Origin: Aphis gossypii
Lineage: Eukaryota > Arthropoda > Insecta > Hemiptera > Aphididae
Direction: 5' to 3'
Assembly: GCF_020184175.1 (NCBI RefSeq)
Contig: NC_065531.1
Location: forward strand, 11,801,213-11,865,212
DNA length: 64,000 nt
Of this stretch, positions 51,021-64,000 are shown one piece after another (position 1 is the stretch's first letter; each line of letters starts with the position of its first letter). The position numbers and the translations under genes are program-made. The notes beneath the pieces were generated by a model. The model did no database searches. It was not told the origin of the DNA and worked only from the letters and a program-made list of their open reading frames with translations.

Positions 51021-54000
51021 ATACACATCACAATAACAATAGCTGTTCTTAAAAAAGCCAAAGCATGTTATTATTAATATTATTATATTTATTTGTGCCA
51101 TCAACTGAGAAACGAAGGTTTGTGAACGACTAAATTTTTCTTTTTATCCTTATCTTTAAATTTTTGACTTTTATAGTCTGGCTATCAAAAGAATATTATT
51201 ATCTTAAATATTAAGTTACCTAGTTTTGAACTGATTATGGTTAGAATTACTTTTCATATATATGCATAAAAATATAAGACTTCGTGTGTTTGCCTTAAAA
51301 TAATATACCAGCACAATATTTTGTATATATATTTATGAATTATCATAAAATATATGAGTCAATTAAGAAATAAATATTTTGAAAAAAAAAATAGGATTAT
51401 TTTTGTATGTTTTGATAAACTATTTTTTTTCTCAGATTACTTTTTGATTATTCAAAATTATTATTATTATTTTTTTTTTTTTTAATTACAATTGTATACA
51501 AAATTTAAATATTCTAAATTGTTTTATTTAATATGTAATAATTAGTTTTAGTTTTCTTTTCGTTGTTCCTGAGTTTTGACGATTTATTTGGAAGAAATAA
51601 AAATCGCAAGGCTATAAATTTGTTTTAATATTATTTGTTTTCTGCCTTATTTGGTTTATTTTGTTGGTTCCTTTTCTAAACATTATTTGTCAAATACTGA
51701 AATACCAAATACGTATTAACTGAATTGTGATGTTTTACATGTGATTGACTGTCAGAATTAATTTTGATTTTAAATAAATACTATTTTTGCGTATATGTAC
51801 ACAAATACCAAGATTAATATTTATACTAATAGTAATAGTAATTCAGTATCGAATTAAAATTTATTTTGTTTTGTATTCTACTAGAGCTATACGATCTTAA
51901 AATTAAATGTAATGTCTAAATAACTAGTAATTTAATTATTATACTATGGTGACACATATTCTGCAAGAATATTATTTTTAATATTTTCCTTTTGAAATTT
52001 ATATGGTTTAAGTTAAAACTACTGTATAATCTGATACTATTGTATCGTTAAATAATCTCACTATGGTTGTGTATACAATTTTCTTGTTGATTCAATGTTT
52101 TTATTTGAGTTCAATAGTTGTACTTTCTTATTTATAAACAAACTTTTATATTTAATTAATAACTGATACAATGATTTTTAATAAGAATGTGAATTTCAAT
52201 GTAGAATTTTTTTATTAATTATTAATATAATATAAAATTAATGATATTATCTTATATTGTGTAACTTGTTTTTACAATGTACAATAATTCACCATTTTAT
52301 AAACATTTTTTTTTTTTTTTTAAAAAGACTGGATTTATGTTGTATTTTTATTCTGAAATAATATAAAAAAATGTGCAAATTGGTTTGAATTTGTTCATAT
52401 TTTTATATACAGTAAAACCTTTCAATGATCCGATCCTCGAATAATGGAAACTTTTTTACAACGGAAAAATCAGTTGGTCCCAAGCAAATCTGTCATAAGG
52501 AGGTTTTACTGTACTTTTATTAATTATAAATGACTAAAGTTTTTTTTAATTATTCCACAATTTGATTGTAGAACTTTGATAGAACTATATTTTATTACAA
52601 TGCTATTTGTTTGATGTAAAAAGTTCTTGCAAATGTTTTGTACAGACAAGCCAATCATACACAAACAGGAAAATAATACCAAATTATTTTAATATTTATA
52701 ATTTTAAACTCTATCGAAAATATAACTATGCAAGAATTTTAAATCGACACGAATTATTATTATGCTTTTATAATAATACCTAACCTAATACAGCCTATAA
52801 TATTTATAATGTATACAACTATATAAATATCACATTTACATCATAAATTTAATATTGTACCTACATAAATTAATATTATTTTTATCTATAATTCATTCTA
52901 CTTGTGTAGAAAACATATAATTTGTATACAACATTAGTAATTTAATCTTAATAAAACATTTATAATCAATATCAATTGATTTGTTATTTTATCACACCGA
53001 CGCTTTTACTATAAAATGTTAAAATTACCTTTTACAAAATATGGATTGTGTGCAAACAATGGACGTAGTACATTGTCCATTTTTATTTAAAGTGTTAACA
53101 TTAGCTTAAATATGAATCTAAGGAATTCTAGACACTTAGGTAATAGTTGTTTCTAGTACCCAATGCTTAGCCTTTCATCACTACAAGAACTCTTAAAATT
53201 CACCCAAGTTTTACTGTTTTTTTCTATATGCGAGCTTGACTGTGTACAGGACTTCTTGGCACTCTTTATCTATGTATATTTATTAATTATGGGTTATGAC
53301 TATGAGCACTATAACTTTTAAATCCCAGTTAATGACAGTTATGGCCGTTGGTTTATAAGTGTGTGTAATTTTATTATTTTATGATTACGCTTGCATTTCA
53401 AAACAATAATGCATCGGTAATCGTTAAAATATAGTCATTGTGACAGTATTGATTTTCAAAAAACTATTCGATTTAATTTTTCTGAGTATAATATTATGTA
53501 TTAATTTGACATATAGAAAGTTTCCTTAATCATACCAAAATATTAGGTATTATAGCCTTTATTTACATTTGGAAGTAAGAAAAAAAAGCACTGATCAAAT
53601 GAAAGCTTGAAAAGTTCATTTTAAGTATACAATTTTTACTATGATTTTGTGTTTTGAATGAATTTTTACTTTTTAGGCTAGTGTAAAGCAATGTTAGTAT
53701 CATTTTGCTTTTAGCATCACTAATTAATAATTTAATTTTTGTGATTAATGATATTCATTTATAGCATATTAAAAAAAAAAAAAACTGTTACATCAGTGGC
53801 GTCATTTTAATGTGGAAAAGGATGTCAAAAAACAAAAAAATAACATGACCATCATCAAAATTATTGCTCTCTCTTCCCTCCCTTATTCAAAACCTCTAAA
53901 TGGTGATACATATCTCCGCGAGATATAAACTGTTTATCCACATAATCACCTTTATACTTATACATACTTGCAAACGACTAATTTTTGAATTATTTTTCAT

Positions 54001-54323
54001 ACATTTTTTTTTTGTAAGAAAATCTTTCAGAAGTGGTCCCAACCAGGTTACCGACTGGTTGCGCAGAAATAACTTTTGGCTTTTATCGAGAGGGTTTAAA
54101 TTGAAAACTATTATAAGTATACATATATCAATATGGTACGACCCTGCAAATTACCAAAAATGTGCGGAAAAGAACATCATTAAATGAAAAATAGTTTAGA
54201 TGTATATAAGTAGGTGCAATTTGTTTTTTTTTTTTTTTAATTTCGGTGGATCTTTTAATTTTCTCTTAACATAAGGAAAATTATTTCTCGAATATTATAC
54301 TTCTATACATTAATAATTATTAT
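51021..54323. other. 3' flank of the Shisa-like gene and intergenic DNA
   Basis: Polyadenylation signals AATAAA occur at about 51,370 and 51,597, so the Shisa-like transcript may have a 3'UTR of 350-600 bases. Beyond that, the DNA is AT-rich with the pogo-like element at 52,410-52,511 and a lone hAT-like start (CAGTGGCGTCATT) near 53,795 without a matching partner. No gene can be supported. Confidence 0.45.
52410..52511. mobile_element. pogo/Tigger-like MITE
   Basis: Starts CAGTAAAACCTTTCAATGAT and ends with the inverse AAGGAGGTTTTACTG, flanked on both sides by TA, the target site of the pogo/Tc1-mariner group. About 102 bp; much too short to encode a transposase. Confidence 0.75.
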
Positions 54324-55100
54324 CTACCGTCGTCGAAAGCACAGTCTGTCACATATGTAATTTTTAATCCTCGTCCACAGCGAACCATTTTCCTTCCGGA
54401 CGTCTCTAGTCATCTGCTGTACCCCGATCCCCCACGTTCCACTTTCCAGAGATCGAGCCTGAACCGAATCAATCGTGGACCCCCGGTCTCCCCAGCTGTC
54501 AACGTCGAAGGATCTCGGGCGGTAGTCGTCTACCGTCAAGTCCACCGCGTCAAAGTCGTCACTAGCGTTAGGCATTATTACCGCGCAGAAGTCGTTTGTA
54601 TAGAATTGGGCAGTTGGCGGGTCATCGGTTGCGCAGAAGTCGGACTCTCGCAGCTGCTGGTCCGTTGCTGCAACCTGTAATTCGGTGGTGGAAATGTCGG
54701 GTAGAGCTTGCGGATCGGTAGTCCGCAGCAAGTTCGGAGCTTCCGGGCCGACGGCTGTTAGCTCACTGCTGTGACTGCGCTGCTCTGGGGTCGGAGGACG
54801 GCCGTCGCAGTACTCGTCGTCCGCCGACGAGCGATGCAACGCTTCCGCGCTGCCCGTAAACTGTTTCCGGACCTCGTCGTTCGTCTTTCCGGCCTGCACG
54901 GTCATCGAACTGTACGCGCGTTGTGATCTCTTCGACGACTGCGGTTTGTCGCTGCAGTCCGACGTCTGTGAGGGTTGACGAATAACGACCTCGAACTGCG
55001 AAGTCGCCAAATCGAGCCCGTGAACATCCGGTCGGTCACAGCTGCAACTGTCGTCCGGCGCCGTCGTGCTGCAACTGCAGTAGGAATCTTCCGCCATCAT
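54324..55100 (-). CDS. GC-rich single-exon gene of unknown family
   Basis: An uninterrupted 258-codon frame in a GC-rich, CpG-rich patch surrounded by AT-rich DNA. GC is concentrated at third positions, as in selected coding sequence. The protein is acidic and rich in Ser, Asp and Thr, with an N-terminal cysteine cluster (SYCSCSTTAPDDSCSCD), a central disordered-looking part, a repeated DFCA phrase (ESDFCATDD, TNDFCAVIM), an acidic DDFDAVDLTVDD stretch and a short basic end (RLCFRRR). No signal peptide or membrane helix. Two adjacent ATGs open the frame; either could be used. I do not recognise a family; it may be lineage-restricted. A plus-strand donor-like GTAAGT at 55,130 follows ATGTCCGACG, so an antisense transcript is conceivable. 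Confidence 0.65.
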   Translation of the reverse strand: MMAEDSYCSCSTTAPDDSCSCDRPDVHGLDLATSQFEVVIRQPSQTSDCSDKPQSSKRSQRAYSSMTVQAGKTNDEVRKQFTGSAEALHRSSADDEYCDGRPPTPEQRSHSSELTAVGPEAPNLLRTTDPQALPDISTTELQVAATDQQLRESDFCATDDPPTAQFYTNDFCAVIMPNASDDFDAVDLTVDDYRPRSFDVDSWGDRGSTIDSVQARSLESGTWGIGVQQMTRDVRKENGSLWTRIKNYICDRLCFRRR

Positions 55101-58100
55101 CGCGATGTCCGACGTATTTTGGTAAGTATATACCTAGTATATAATATCTATCTACATATTTCGTCTTGCAGACTCTATGGTATAGTCCGTGTGTACACCA
55201 CGGTATCAATGGTATTACGATACATGTGATGTTTAAGCGTCCGCCTCGTCGCTGCAGTTGTTATGCTGTGTATATATAGTGTTAATAGTATTAGTATTTA
55301 TATAATATATTTAAAACTAACCTATACAATATTAATTAGGTAGGGTGAGAATATTAAATATTTAAATATAACATTACCTATATTATTATTATACATTAAT
55401 ACCTATATTCACCATTCAGTGTATAAATTCATTCAACCTCTCATAGCAAAACTAGTTTAAACTACTTACGCTATCTAATAGATAAAGGAACTATAGGTAT
55501 TTAGGAATGTATATTTATGAAAAACTCATAGACGTGTGCCGAAACACTTTAAAATTATTTTATTACGGCTATTAACCCTATTCGCCTAACCCGTGCATCA
55601 AAAAATTATTGCTAACATTTTTTACAAAAATTATAATAGTCATATACTCATATAGGTATCCACTTAGTAAGTTATTGTCAAAACTGAAGAAATATTTTAT
55701 TTCTTACATTATTTATAATTTGAATTTGGTCTTGCCTATAATACACAATTTCTTATGTTTAAATTCTGCAAAATATTGCAATAGGCCATACCAATCTACT
55801 ATATTATATTTATCTTATATTAAAATGTTTTAACGTTTAAACCCTAAAGTTTTACTATGAGGGTTCTATTATCTTATATAACACATTTACACCCACACTA
55901 TTTAAATGAATTCAATCCACTGTATGTCCGTATGACTAAAATTAGAATAGATTATTTTAATAAAGCAATATAAATGAAAAATATAATATTTAGTAATATA
56001 GGCTCATAGACAGTTTGTAGAACCGTTCGCGGAATTGTTCTCATAAATGTAATGATTTATTAATGAATTCAAATTCAATATATACATTACAAACTACAGA
56101 GACTTACTCCTCAATAAAGATGTACACTTTGTATACCTACTTTCATTAGGTACATTAAAGCGCCTAAGTATATTTTTAATAAACGTGAGCATGCGTATAA
56201 GTTCATTTACCTATATAGGTATAAATGTATAATACCATAATAGGTGTTTAATAATTTATTAATTTTGAAATTATTTATCAAACCAATTAAACATTATTTT
56301 ATAACTTAATGCCTATTTAAATAATGATACTGAATACTGATGCAAACCAAGTGATAAAAAATAAGGGGGGGGAGGTGGAGTTCAAAAAATATTGTAGTAA
56401 AGAGATTGATTGTAGGTATACACGGTTTAGATAAAATTGTATTGAAAAATTTAATTATAGTGATATACATTTAAGAACAATAGTTATTCATTATTACAAT
56501 ACATACCTTTTATTTATTATTTTGACAATTGATTTGAAATTGCAGGCGGTAGAGCTTTACTATAAAAAAAAAACAAATAATACCTTATACTTATATAAAT
56601 ATAATACCTATAAGTAAATTAAAGTTGTGAGCATTTTTTTTTGTATCAGTATTGGACGTTGGTCACTTCTTTAATAGATTATTAATATATTTTCTATGGA
56701 TAGATACTTTGTGTCAATAACTTTTGTTTTATCTTTTATATGAATTATCATTTTTACATACATAACTTTATAAGTAATATAAATATACAATGTTTTTACA
56801 TTTAAAATATAGGTTATTGTTAAATTTTTTAACAATAGTCTGCTGTTTGTCCTTGTATGAGAAATATTAAAAACGTACTTTTGAAATAGTTGTTTTATAT
56901 TATATACTTATGATAATAATATTATGATACCCATCGTACAACGTATACGTGGCTAAAAAATAATTTACATTTTGGTTGTAGGTACTGCATTAATTCCGTT
57001 ATTATATAGTATCTATTCAGTTATATATGTAGTATATTAGCCATATAGTGTGTACTTACACACAGTTGACACAGTGTACGTCTACCTACCTATTGTCTCT
57101 ACAAAAGTACACTAACAACTCAACATATAAATAAATACTATTTTATATTTTTATCCCGGTAGGTTTCTAATTATACAATAAATAACTAGATTTATATTAG
57201 GTATATCACAGAATATGTTAGATATGGTTTATAAATTTATAAAAAACCTGTTGACCTCAGTTCACACAAAAATTGTGTACATATATATACATCTAATATA
57301 GTAATATATCCAAAACAAGCGAGATAAGCGAAGCAAAACGATGTTGCATGGTTAAAAATACACTAAACTAACAAAAGTCTATGTTACAGGCTACCTATAT
57401 AGATCCGTACTGACATCATACATTTTTATCAAACAAAATAATTATGTTTTCAAATAGGTGTAAACTGTAGTGAGCAGTAAGCATTTTTGTAATCATTTTT
57501 AATATGTATTTAAGTAAATATAGTACTATTTGATAATATCGCGATTACGCTGCGGTTTTTTATTTCCAATTCTAATATACATTATATTCATTCCTATATT
57601 AACATAGGTAATTAAATTAAAATTCGACCCACAACTTTTTGTGCATGATACGTATATGCTTAATAGCCTTTTAAAATTTACATATTTAATCGAATCGTTA
57701 GCAAAATAGAAACCTAATTATTTTATAAAAAAAGATAATTTGATTACAAGCTTGTGCGCATTCACTATAATAAACTTAAAAAATTATAAGTTATATTTTA
57801 AATAAAATTAATAAATGAATAAATTGTATTTTAAATGAACTATTTCCTAAAGGTTTAAGGTTTTAATATAAAATATAATACCTAGAAACTGTGTTAAAAT
57901 AATTATTTATAGTTGCATATATATTTTAAGCTTACCTGAGTCCCAAATTGAAAAACAAACTTTAGATGTTTAAAATTCGAATGAGATATTTAAAATAAAA
58001 ACTTATTTTTAAGGTATTTATAATACATTAATATATAAGTATGTATAACTCGTTTTTACATTTGATTTAAAGTTTATAAAGACTCGATTTTAATTTTTAT

Positions 58101-59464
58101 TTTGAAGTTATAATATATAATAATATATATAATATATTATTATACAAATCAACGAATGCAATTTAAATTGTATCGAATAATAAACTAAGTTTGTTTCGCC
58201 TTTTACGTATTGATAGTACTGCAATGGTAATATCTATTGTTCTTTTTATCACACAGAAGTCAGAAACAAATATTACATATTAACAATTTAAATGTATATA
58301 CATATATTTTTATTTGCAATACCTGCGTTATTAACGAACAAGTGTTCTTATATTTTGTAGTTGAATCAATGTGATTTATTCCTATGGGTTAACAATTTTA
58401 ATGGATACATCATATAATTTAATATATATTATGTTAAGTACCTAATACCAGCTAATGCCAAACAGCAAATACCATCTATTTGCTTTACCTAGATTTTTAT
58501 TTAAGAAAAACAAAACTATACACAAATAATAGTTATAAATTGGGTATTATTTAATTTAAGTATTAACCTGTTATAAACGTATTAGTTTTTAAATTTTTTA
58601 TGTATAAATAATTATTGAGTTGAACTACCGTCAAAATAATAACGATACTTACATCACTTTACAGTTTATATACAGATCTATTTTGTTAATTCTAAAATAT
58701 TGATTATGTTATTATAAATATTTACTGAATGATACACTAGGTACTTTTTTTTTGTATAATAACAGTATGAAAATAACGAAAATGTTTAATGATTGTTTTC
58801 CTATGAGTTGTAGTATATTACCCCTCCCACTATAATATATAAACTATATTGCTATAAATTACAATATATTTATGAGTAATCCATATGTTTGTACGCCGAT
58901 ATCAGTTTATATGGTAGTGTTTAAAAGCCTTTAAAATTTTTTATAACCGTGATTATTTCACTGAGTTAGTAAAATATATATTTTACAATTCATAATTTTT
59001 GTTTTCAAAACGGTTTCATAATTATCGGAAATACGGAACATTAACTTCTATATACGTCTTATTATAGTGTTAATTATTATGAACTAGAACTATTTCGTTC
59101 ATTGTATCTCTCATTTGATAGTGGCTAATTTTTAAATTTTATCCAATTCTTGACCAACGGATACGCCATTTAATTATAAGTAGGTACTAACTAACTACAT
59201 TACATAATATAGTTAAATAAACTTAAATTTAATAATTATATTTTCCAAAAATTTAAAAGTTGGAACTTCTTCATTTCGAAATCTAAATGTCGTCTTGTAC
59301 ATATTGTATAAATTTTTAAAATCTGCAGAAAAAGCTAATTAATAATTCAGCAGTCATTTAAAATCAATATAAAATTATCATTATGTTATTATTATGTAGT
59401 AATGCAGTAAGAATTTAAATAGTGATTGTTACTTTAAGTCGTCGTTCTTGGGTCGCAGTAAACA
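55101..59464. other. AT-rich intergenic stretch
   Basis: The first 150 bases are the likely promoter of the 258-codon gene. The rest is AT-rich without splice-bounded frames, RNA genes or clear transposon ends. The 74-codon frame at 55,609-55,833 is chance-like. Confidence 0.45.
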
Positions 59465-59959
59465 ATGTGTATATTATATAGATTATTTTCGTACATTTTG
59501 ATTCTGACAAAGGTGTCTGCAGAGGCATGTAAGAAGGGCCATATCACTCATAATTTCACTACTAATTTTGACAATTTATTATTATATTTCTTTAGTCTTT
59601 TGATATCGGCATTAAAAAATATTTCTAGTTTTTTTTTTTGCTACTATGACATTGTTTGTAGACACAGATTAAATAATTTAATGATTCCTACTGGCTATTG
59701 TAATTATTCGAGAGAGGTTAGGTTAGGTTTTAGTAAATATATGAGATGTTTTTTAGCCTATTTATACCTAATAGCAATATAGGCAAAAGTGTTACTTTTT
59801 AAATATTACAATTTGTTATGTATATTATGTTCAGGTACTGCAGTAAGTAATGTATTAACAAGTTTTAATTTTAATGTTTAATCATTAACTACCTTTTTAA
59901 ATTATTATCAATTACAGAAAAACATTGCATGTCTTTATTTTAACCAGAATATTTTTTAA
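59465..59959 (+). CDS. Tentative small secreted peptide gene
   Basis: Proposed exons 59,465-59,528, 59,835-59,842 (8 bases) and 59,918-59,959. Exon 1 encodes a 21-residue hydrophobic signal-peptide-like start (MCILYRLFSYILILTK, then VSAEA) and ends at a strong donor GTAAGAAG. The microexon lies between TTCAG and GTAAGT. Exon 3 follows ATTACAG and ends at TAA; the mature part would be about 16 residues (CTAKNIACLYFNQNIF). An AATAAA lies near 60,004. The unspliced frame also runs on to 59,782 (105 codons), an alternative product with a signal peptide. Small secreted proteins with tiny exons occur among aphid salivary effectors, but nothing here proves that role. Confidence 0.25.
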
Positions 59960-62900
59960 GTTAAAAAGGAGAATAATTCAACTCTTTATAATGGATATTA
60001 TAAATAAAAAAAATGTTTAAAAACAATCAATTAAGTACCTATTGTTTATTTTATTTCTTCTAAGTTGTAGGTATTAATTTATAATTACTCCTGCAATTTA
60101 TGCGTAATGTGTAGCTTAATTTTCATTGTAATAAACTAATAACTACTTAAATTTGGACAGTTAGGTACTTGAAACATAAATATTATCTATCAAGGATAAA
60201 ATAATAATTTTACATATATTATACTTAGTAATATATTATTATATAATCCATAATAATGTTTATATAAGTGCTTTGATAATTATAATATTTTATTAACAGA
60301 TAATTTATTACTTATTATTAATTATTAAATTACTATAATTAATTAACTGATAATTATTTTTTGTTTAGTTATAAGTTATAACGTATAATAATAATTGATA
60401 TTACATTCAAATGTAAAAAATCTGATACGAAATGTATTATATCTAGTAAATGAAATATTCAAATACGTCGATTGCGTTTTATTCTTGCAAAGGTCCATTG
60501 GTATATAAATTAAGTAGGCACCTATGATATAAGTATTACTAGTAACTAGTATTAGATGATCTATGATATTTCATTATATGACAAGATAATATTATGTACT
60601 AATGTAAATATGTAATATATGTCAAATATAGATTAAAACAAAATGTGGAATGTGGATTGATTCAGAGATTAGATTATCCATTTTTTTTTTGTATTATTGT
60701 GAAGCGTCTTAATACTAGGACCTTCAAAAGTTACTATTATAACAATTTAAAAATTTATAAAATACATAAGCTGTATTTAAATTGATAATTTGACAAAATT
60801 AATTATTCAAATGAAAAATATTGATTAAAATTATTTTATCTTAATTCGAAAATATTATTCTTAGACTAAAAGCTTTTTGCTGTGTTGGAGTTGAATATAA
60901 TATACTAATTACTCATTTACTCAAGTTTCATTTAGCGTTTACTGTAAATACATGATGCACGATAAAATGACTGTATAATATGATTATACGTTCTATAAAA
61001 TAATGTATAGAAAATTCTTAATATTATAATTACCTATTATTATGAATTAATTAAAATGATAAGCTATAATTATAAAACATTATGTATTAATATTATATTT
61101 ATTTGATGAGTCATTTTATTGCTAATAATAAATAGAAATCTTTTTATAATTACATAATTGGTTTTAATTAAATATTTTATAATTTACTTATTAGATACAC
61201 AACCCCTGTGGGCTAGAATACACTCACAAGTTATGGTAGTCTAAGGCCGTCGTAAAATACGACTAAAATGAATTTAGACATATAGAACAAAATTGTTAAA
61301 ATTAAGTATAAATTCTTGTAAATAATGGATACCAAATATACTACTGCAATGGAGAAGGCATCGAGAAACTGGAGATTCGGATTGCAGTAGGGAATTACAG
61401 AATAACAAAATTTATGCCAAAGGGAAGACAAAATATTAAAAATTAAATTATTTCAACTAAAACAGGAACGTTACGAAAACCAGAAAGATTTAAACAACTT
61501 AAACGAGAAATTAAATTTACAAAACTTGATATTTTATGAAACTTGATGCAGTGATGATTGAGATTTCTGCAATGACGATCTCAAAATGATACATAATATG
61601 GTGGAAATAAATAAGAGAAAAATAAGAATTACAATACTTCTAATGAACTAAACAAATAACGGGAATAACGGGGACTGTCAGCAGAAAATATAAATTATGG
61701 GGATCACTTACGTATATCTACAGTATGGCAAGATACTGCAGCAATGTCCTGGGGCTTGGACTTGGAAGGGACTTCGACCTTCGTAAATTTTTATTATTAC
61801 GTTTTTTAACAAATTATTTTAATTTTGTTTTAAAATTCACGTCATACCGTTATAGGGATTAAAAAGTGCAAAATATGTCATATTTCATAAAAAAGTATGG
61901 GCTGGATTTAATTTGTGTAAGTATATTATTATAATTGAAAAAAAAATGTAGACAGTGCAAAATGAATCAAAGAGTAACAACAACTAACAAGCTTTATTTT
62001 ATCAGTTTAAAGGTATGACTGTACTGTGAGAAGAATGTTGGTAACATAAATTGATGGGGCATTGGGGCCTACACTTATTTGATACTGTTCCGGGGACTCC
62101 AATTCATAATTACGCCTCTGATTTTGTGAATGAAAGAATATTATTATACTGATACAATTTAAGACAGCCCAAATATTATTATTATTAGGTACATAATATT
62201 ATATATTGATAAATGATAGTTATAAATCATTCGTACTCTCCAACAACAAGTTAGTGAAGATGACGAAATAACTTTTAAGATGAATTGCTATTAGGAGCCT
62301 AGAAATAACTAAGACAGCGATAATGTATAAATGTATAATTACTCATTATAGTCATTACCATGGGTGATTTCCACTTAATCTTAGAAAAAAAAAACAGGAA
62401 AAGTAAACAAACAGTACAGACAAACACGGCTTAGAAACTAAAAACAACAAAGGAGTAAGGACCGAGGTGAAAGGTTGGTCAGTTTTTGAAAAAGAAATGT
62501 TAAGAATCTCATAAAATATATGAGTTGAGTTCAGCAGACGAAATTATAACTTGTGTATATATACATATAGTTGTAAATAAATTCGATTAAAAAACATCTA
62601 CCAATCAACAGCATGAACTATATATAAAAAATAGATTTGAAATAAAATGAGTTATGTATGGAATTTTTTAAAATCAATACCTATGGGCTTTTACCTAATA
62701 TGTTAATATAACAATATATTATTATTATATGGCAAATATTTAATATTTAAAAAGTATGAAAAAAAAGTACACAACATCAGTAGGCTTAGATACTAATTAC
62801 GCTACCTACCTAAGAACGCCTTAATTAAATTGCTAATATAAAAAAGTTTAAAAACAATGCTATAAGGAACTAGAGAGTAGAGAGTATTAATGATGGCTTC

Positions 62901-64000
62901 AAAGATCGAGGTAAACAAAAATTGTTTAATTGAAAAGCGGTTTTCATATTTTGATACTTTAATACAAATAATAAATGTATATTATAATGTATAATAATTA
63001 ATATAATTGTACCTATATTATGTGCATCGTGTACGCATATTAAAAATAAGTTAATAGGACATAAATACTTAATATAATATAATAATAATTCTACCATTTA
63101 ATATTCATACATTTTTTATTTTCTTACCACTTAATAATAATAATAAATATGTATATTAATACAAAAACCATCGTAGCAATGGTTTATCTAAATTTGATAC
63201 ATTCATTACAGTGACTTACTTAAAGATGAAATATATTATACAGCAAAGACGCAAAGTTATGTTATACATATATATACGCAATTTTGATGTTACTGCTCAC
63301 AAATAACAGTATAGTAAAATTATATTCCTCTTTCTTATACATCCAGAAGGCTAAATATTTTACACAAGGTGGATATATTATATCCACCTCGATTTTACAT
63401 TTAAGTACATATTACTAAGTTTGATCTTAGAGTTTAGATAGATACGTATTAAAGTGATGACCAAAGTCGTACCTAACTCTAAACACATTGGACAGTAACA
63501 CTGTATTCAACCCTTTTATAATATTTCTGATCGTTGTTCGTTATTAATAATTAGGTACCGTTTTAACGTATGCGAATCGTTTGAAGTGTGCAGATAAATG
63601 TTTTAATTTCTAATAATTGTCGTTGTATACATTTATAATCAAATAAAACGTTTATAAATGCATTGATAGACGAACATATTATTATTAACGTACGCCCGTA
63701 CAATTATTGTAACATAATTTACATAACCGCGTTGGATCGACGCGATGTATAATTTTTTTATTTTTATAGATAATTTTGGTCGGGTTAGGTAGTAGGTACC
63801 TCCTGTAACATAAAAAAACGACTCGTGCGGCGTTATTCGATCGTCGTTGGTTTATTTTTAAGTGTGCGTTCAATGTTTACCGTGTGCAATACGGTCTATC
63901 GCCTAATAGCCGTGTCGTAAACCGTAGTAACCGGATTTGGCCTTTACTCTTAACAATAAATTAGTTATACAATAGGTCGAAGAAAAATCACGTACGCACT
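59960..64000. other. AT-rich right end with transposon debris
   Basis: The stretch 61,200-62,120 looks like old insertion debris: fragments open in several frames at once, a possible hAT-like right end (TTACGCCTCTG near 62,113) and Lys/Asn-rich phrases near 61,440-61,540. A perfect 23-base palindrome is at 63,367-63,389. The last 350 bases are richer in CG and may be the edge of a neighbouring gene's 5' region. No gene can be supported. Confidence 0.4.
63367..63389. repeat. Perfect 11-bp-arm palindrome
   Basis: AGGTGGATATA, one T, then TATATCCACCT. The arms are exact reverse complements. It could be a dimeric binding site or a small insertion end; AT content makes chance partly plausible. 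Confidence 0.7.

Noticed and set aside
53795..54187. hAT-like start CAGTGGCGTC and the ORF after it
   Set aside because: No matching inverted end or target duplication was found, and the ORF has no recognisable features.
61672..61800. Exon-like minus-strand segment with donor GTAAGT and phrase SKSKPQDIAAVSCHTVDI
   Set aside because: The same bases are open and protein-like in several frames on both strands and lie in probable transposon debris.

Overview
The window looks like nuclear DNA of an insect, most likely an aphid (Hemiptera). It is AT-rich, uses canonical GT-AG introns, has many short strings of the TAGGTACCTA type, and codes for metazoan housekeeping proteins. The species call is inference; the intron-exon structure and the protein families are read from the sequence. 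There are no bacterial-style operons, rRNA genes, recognisable tRNAs or CRISPR arrays.

Left part (about 1-31,000): gene-poor. AT-rich stretches alternate with CpG-rich blocks (about 1-3,420, 13,090-14,060, 15,220-17,100 and 20,100-21,700). The block at 20.1-21.7 kb holds, on the minus strand, a short first coding exon. It encodes the NuRD-recruiting N-terminus MSRRKQ that is known from SALL, FOG/u-shaped, BCL11 and ZNF423/521 zinc-finger regulators. A phase-compatible second exon lies about 12.3 kb downstream at 8,075-8,140. The zinc-finger exons would lie beyond the left edge. Most of the left third is therefore probably giant introns and regulatory DNA of one developmental transcription factor. 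A long inverted duplication of a decayed element (29.1-30.2 kb) and a frameshifted coding fragment (26.7-27.0 kb) also lie here.

Middle part (about 31,300-51,100): a compact cluster of five genes. In order: enolase-phosphatase E1 (minus; methionine salvage), a FLASH/CASP8AP2 homologue (minus; histone pre-mRNA processing) with large internal tandem repeats, a TMEM209 homologue (plus; 11 coding exons), a hydroxypyruvate isomerase-like enzyme (minus), and a Shisa-like cysteine-rich single-pass membrane protein (plus; 5 exons). FLASH and TMEM209 are head-to-head, TMEM209 and the isomerase are tail-to-tail with a 71-base gap between stop codons, and the isomerase and Shisa-like gene are head-to-head. 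The genes share promoters and ends but no evident pathway.

Right part (about 51,100-64,000): AT-rich and gene-poor. It contains one unusually GC-rich intronless reading frame of 258 codons with no family I recognise (54,324-55,100, minus), a tentative three-exon gene for a very small secreted peptide (59,465-59,959), and remnants of small DNA transposons. Non-autonomous elements with piggyBac-, hAT- and pogo-like ends are scattered through introns and intergenic DNA.
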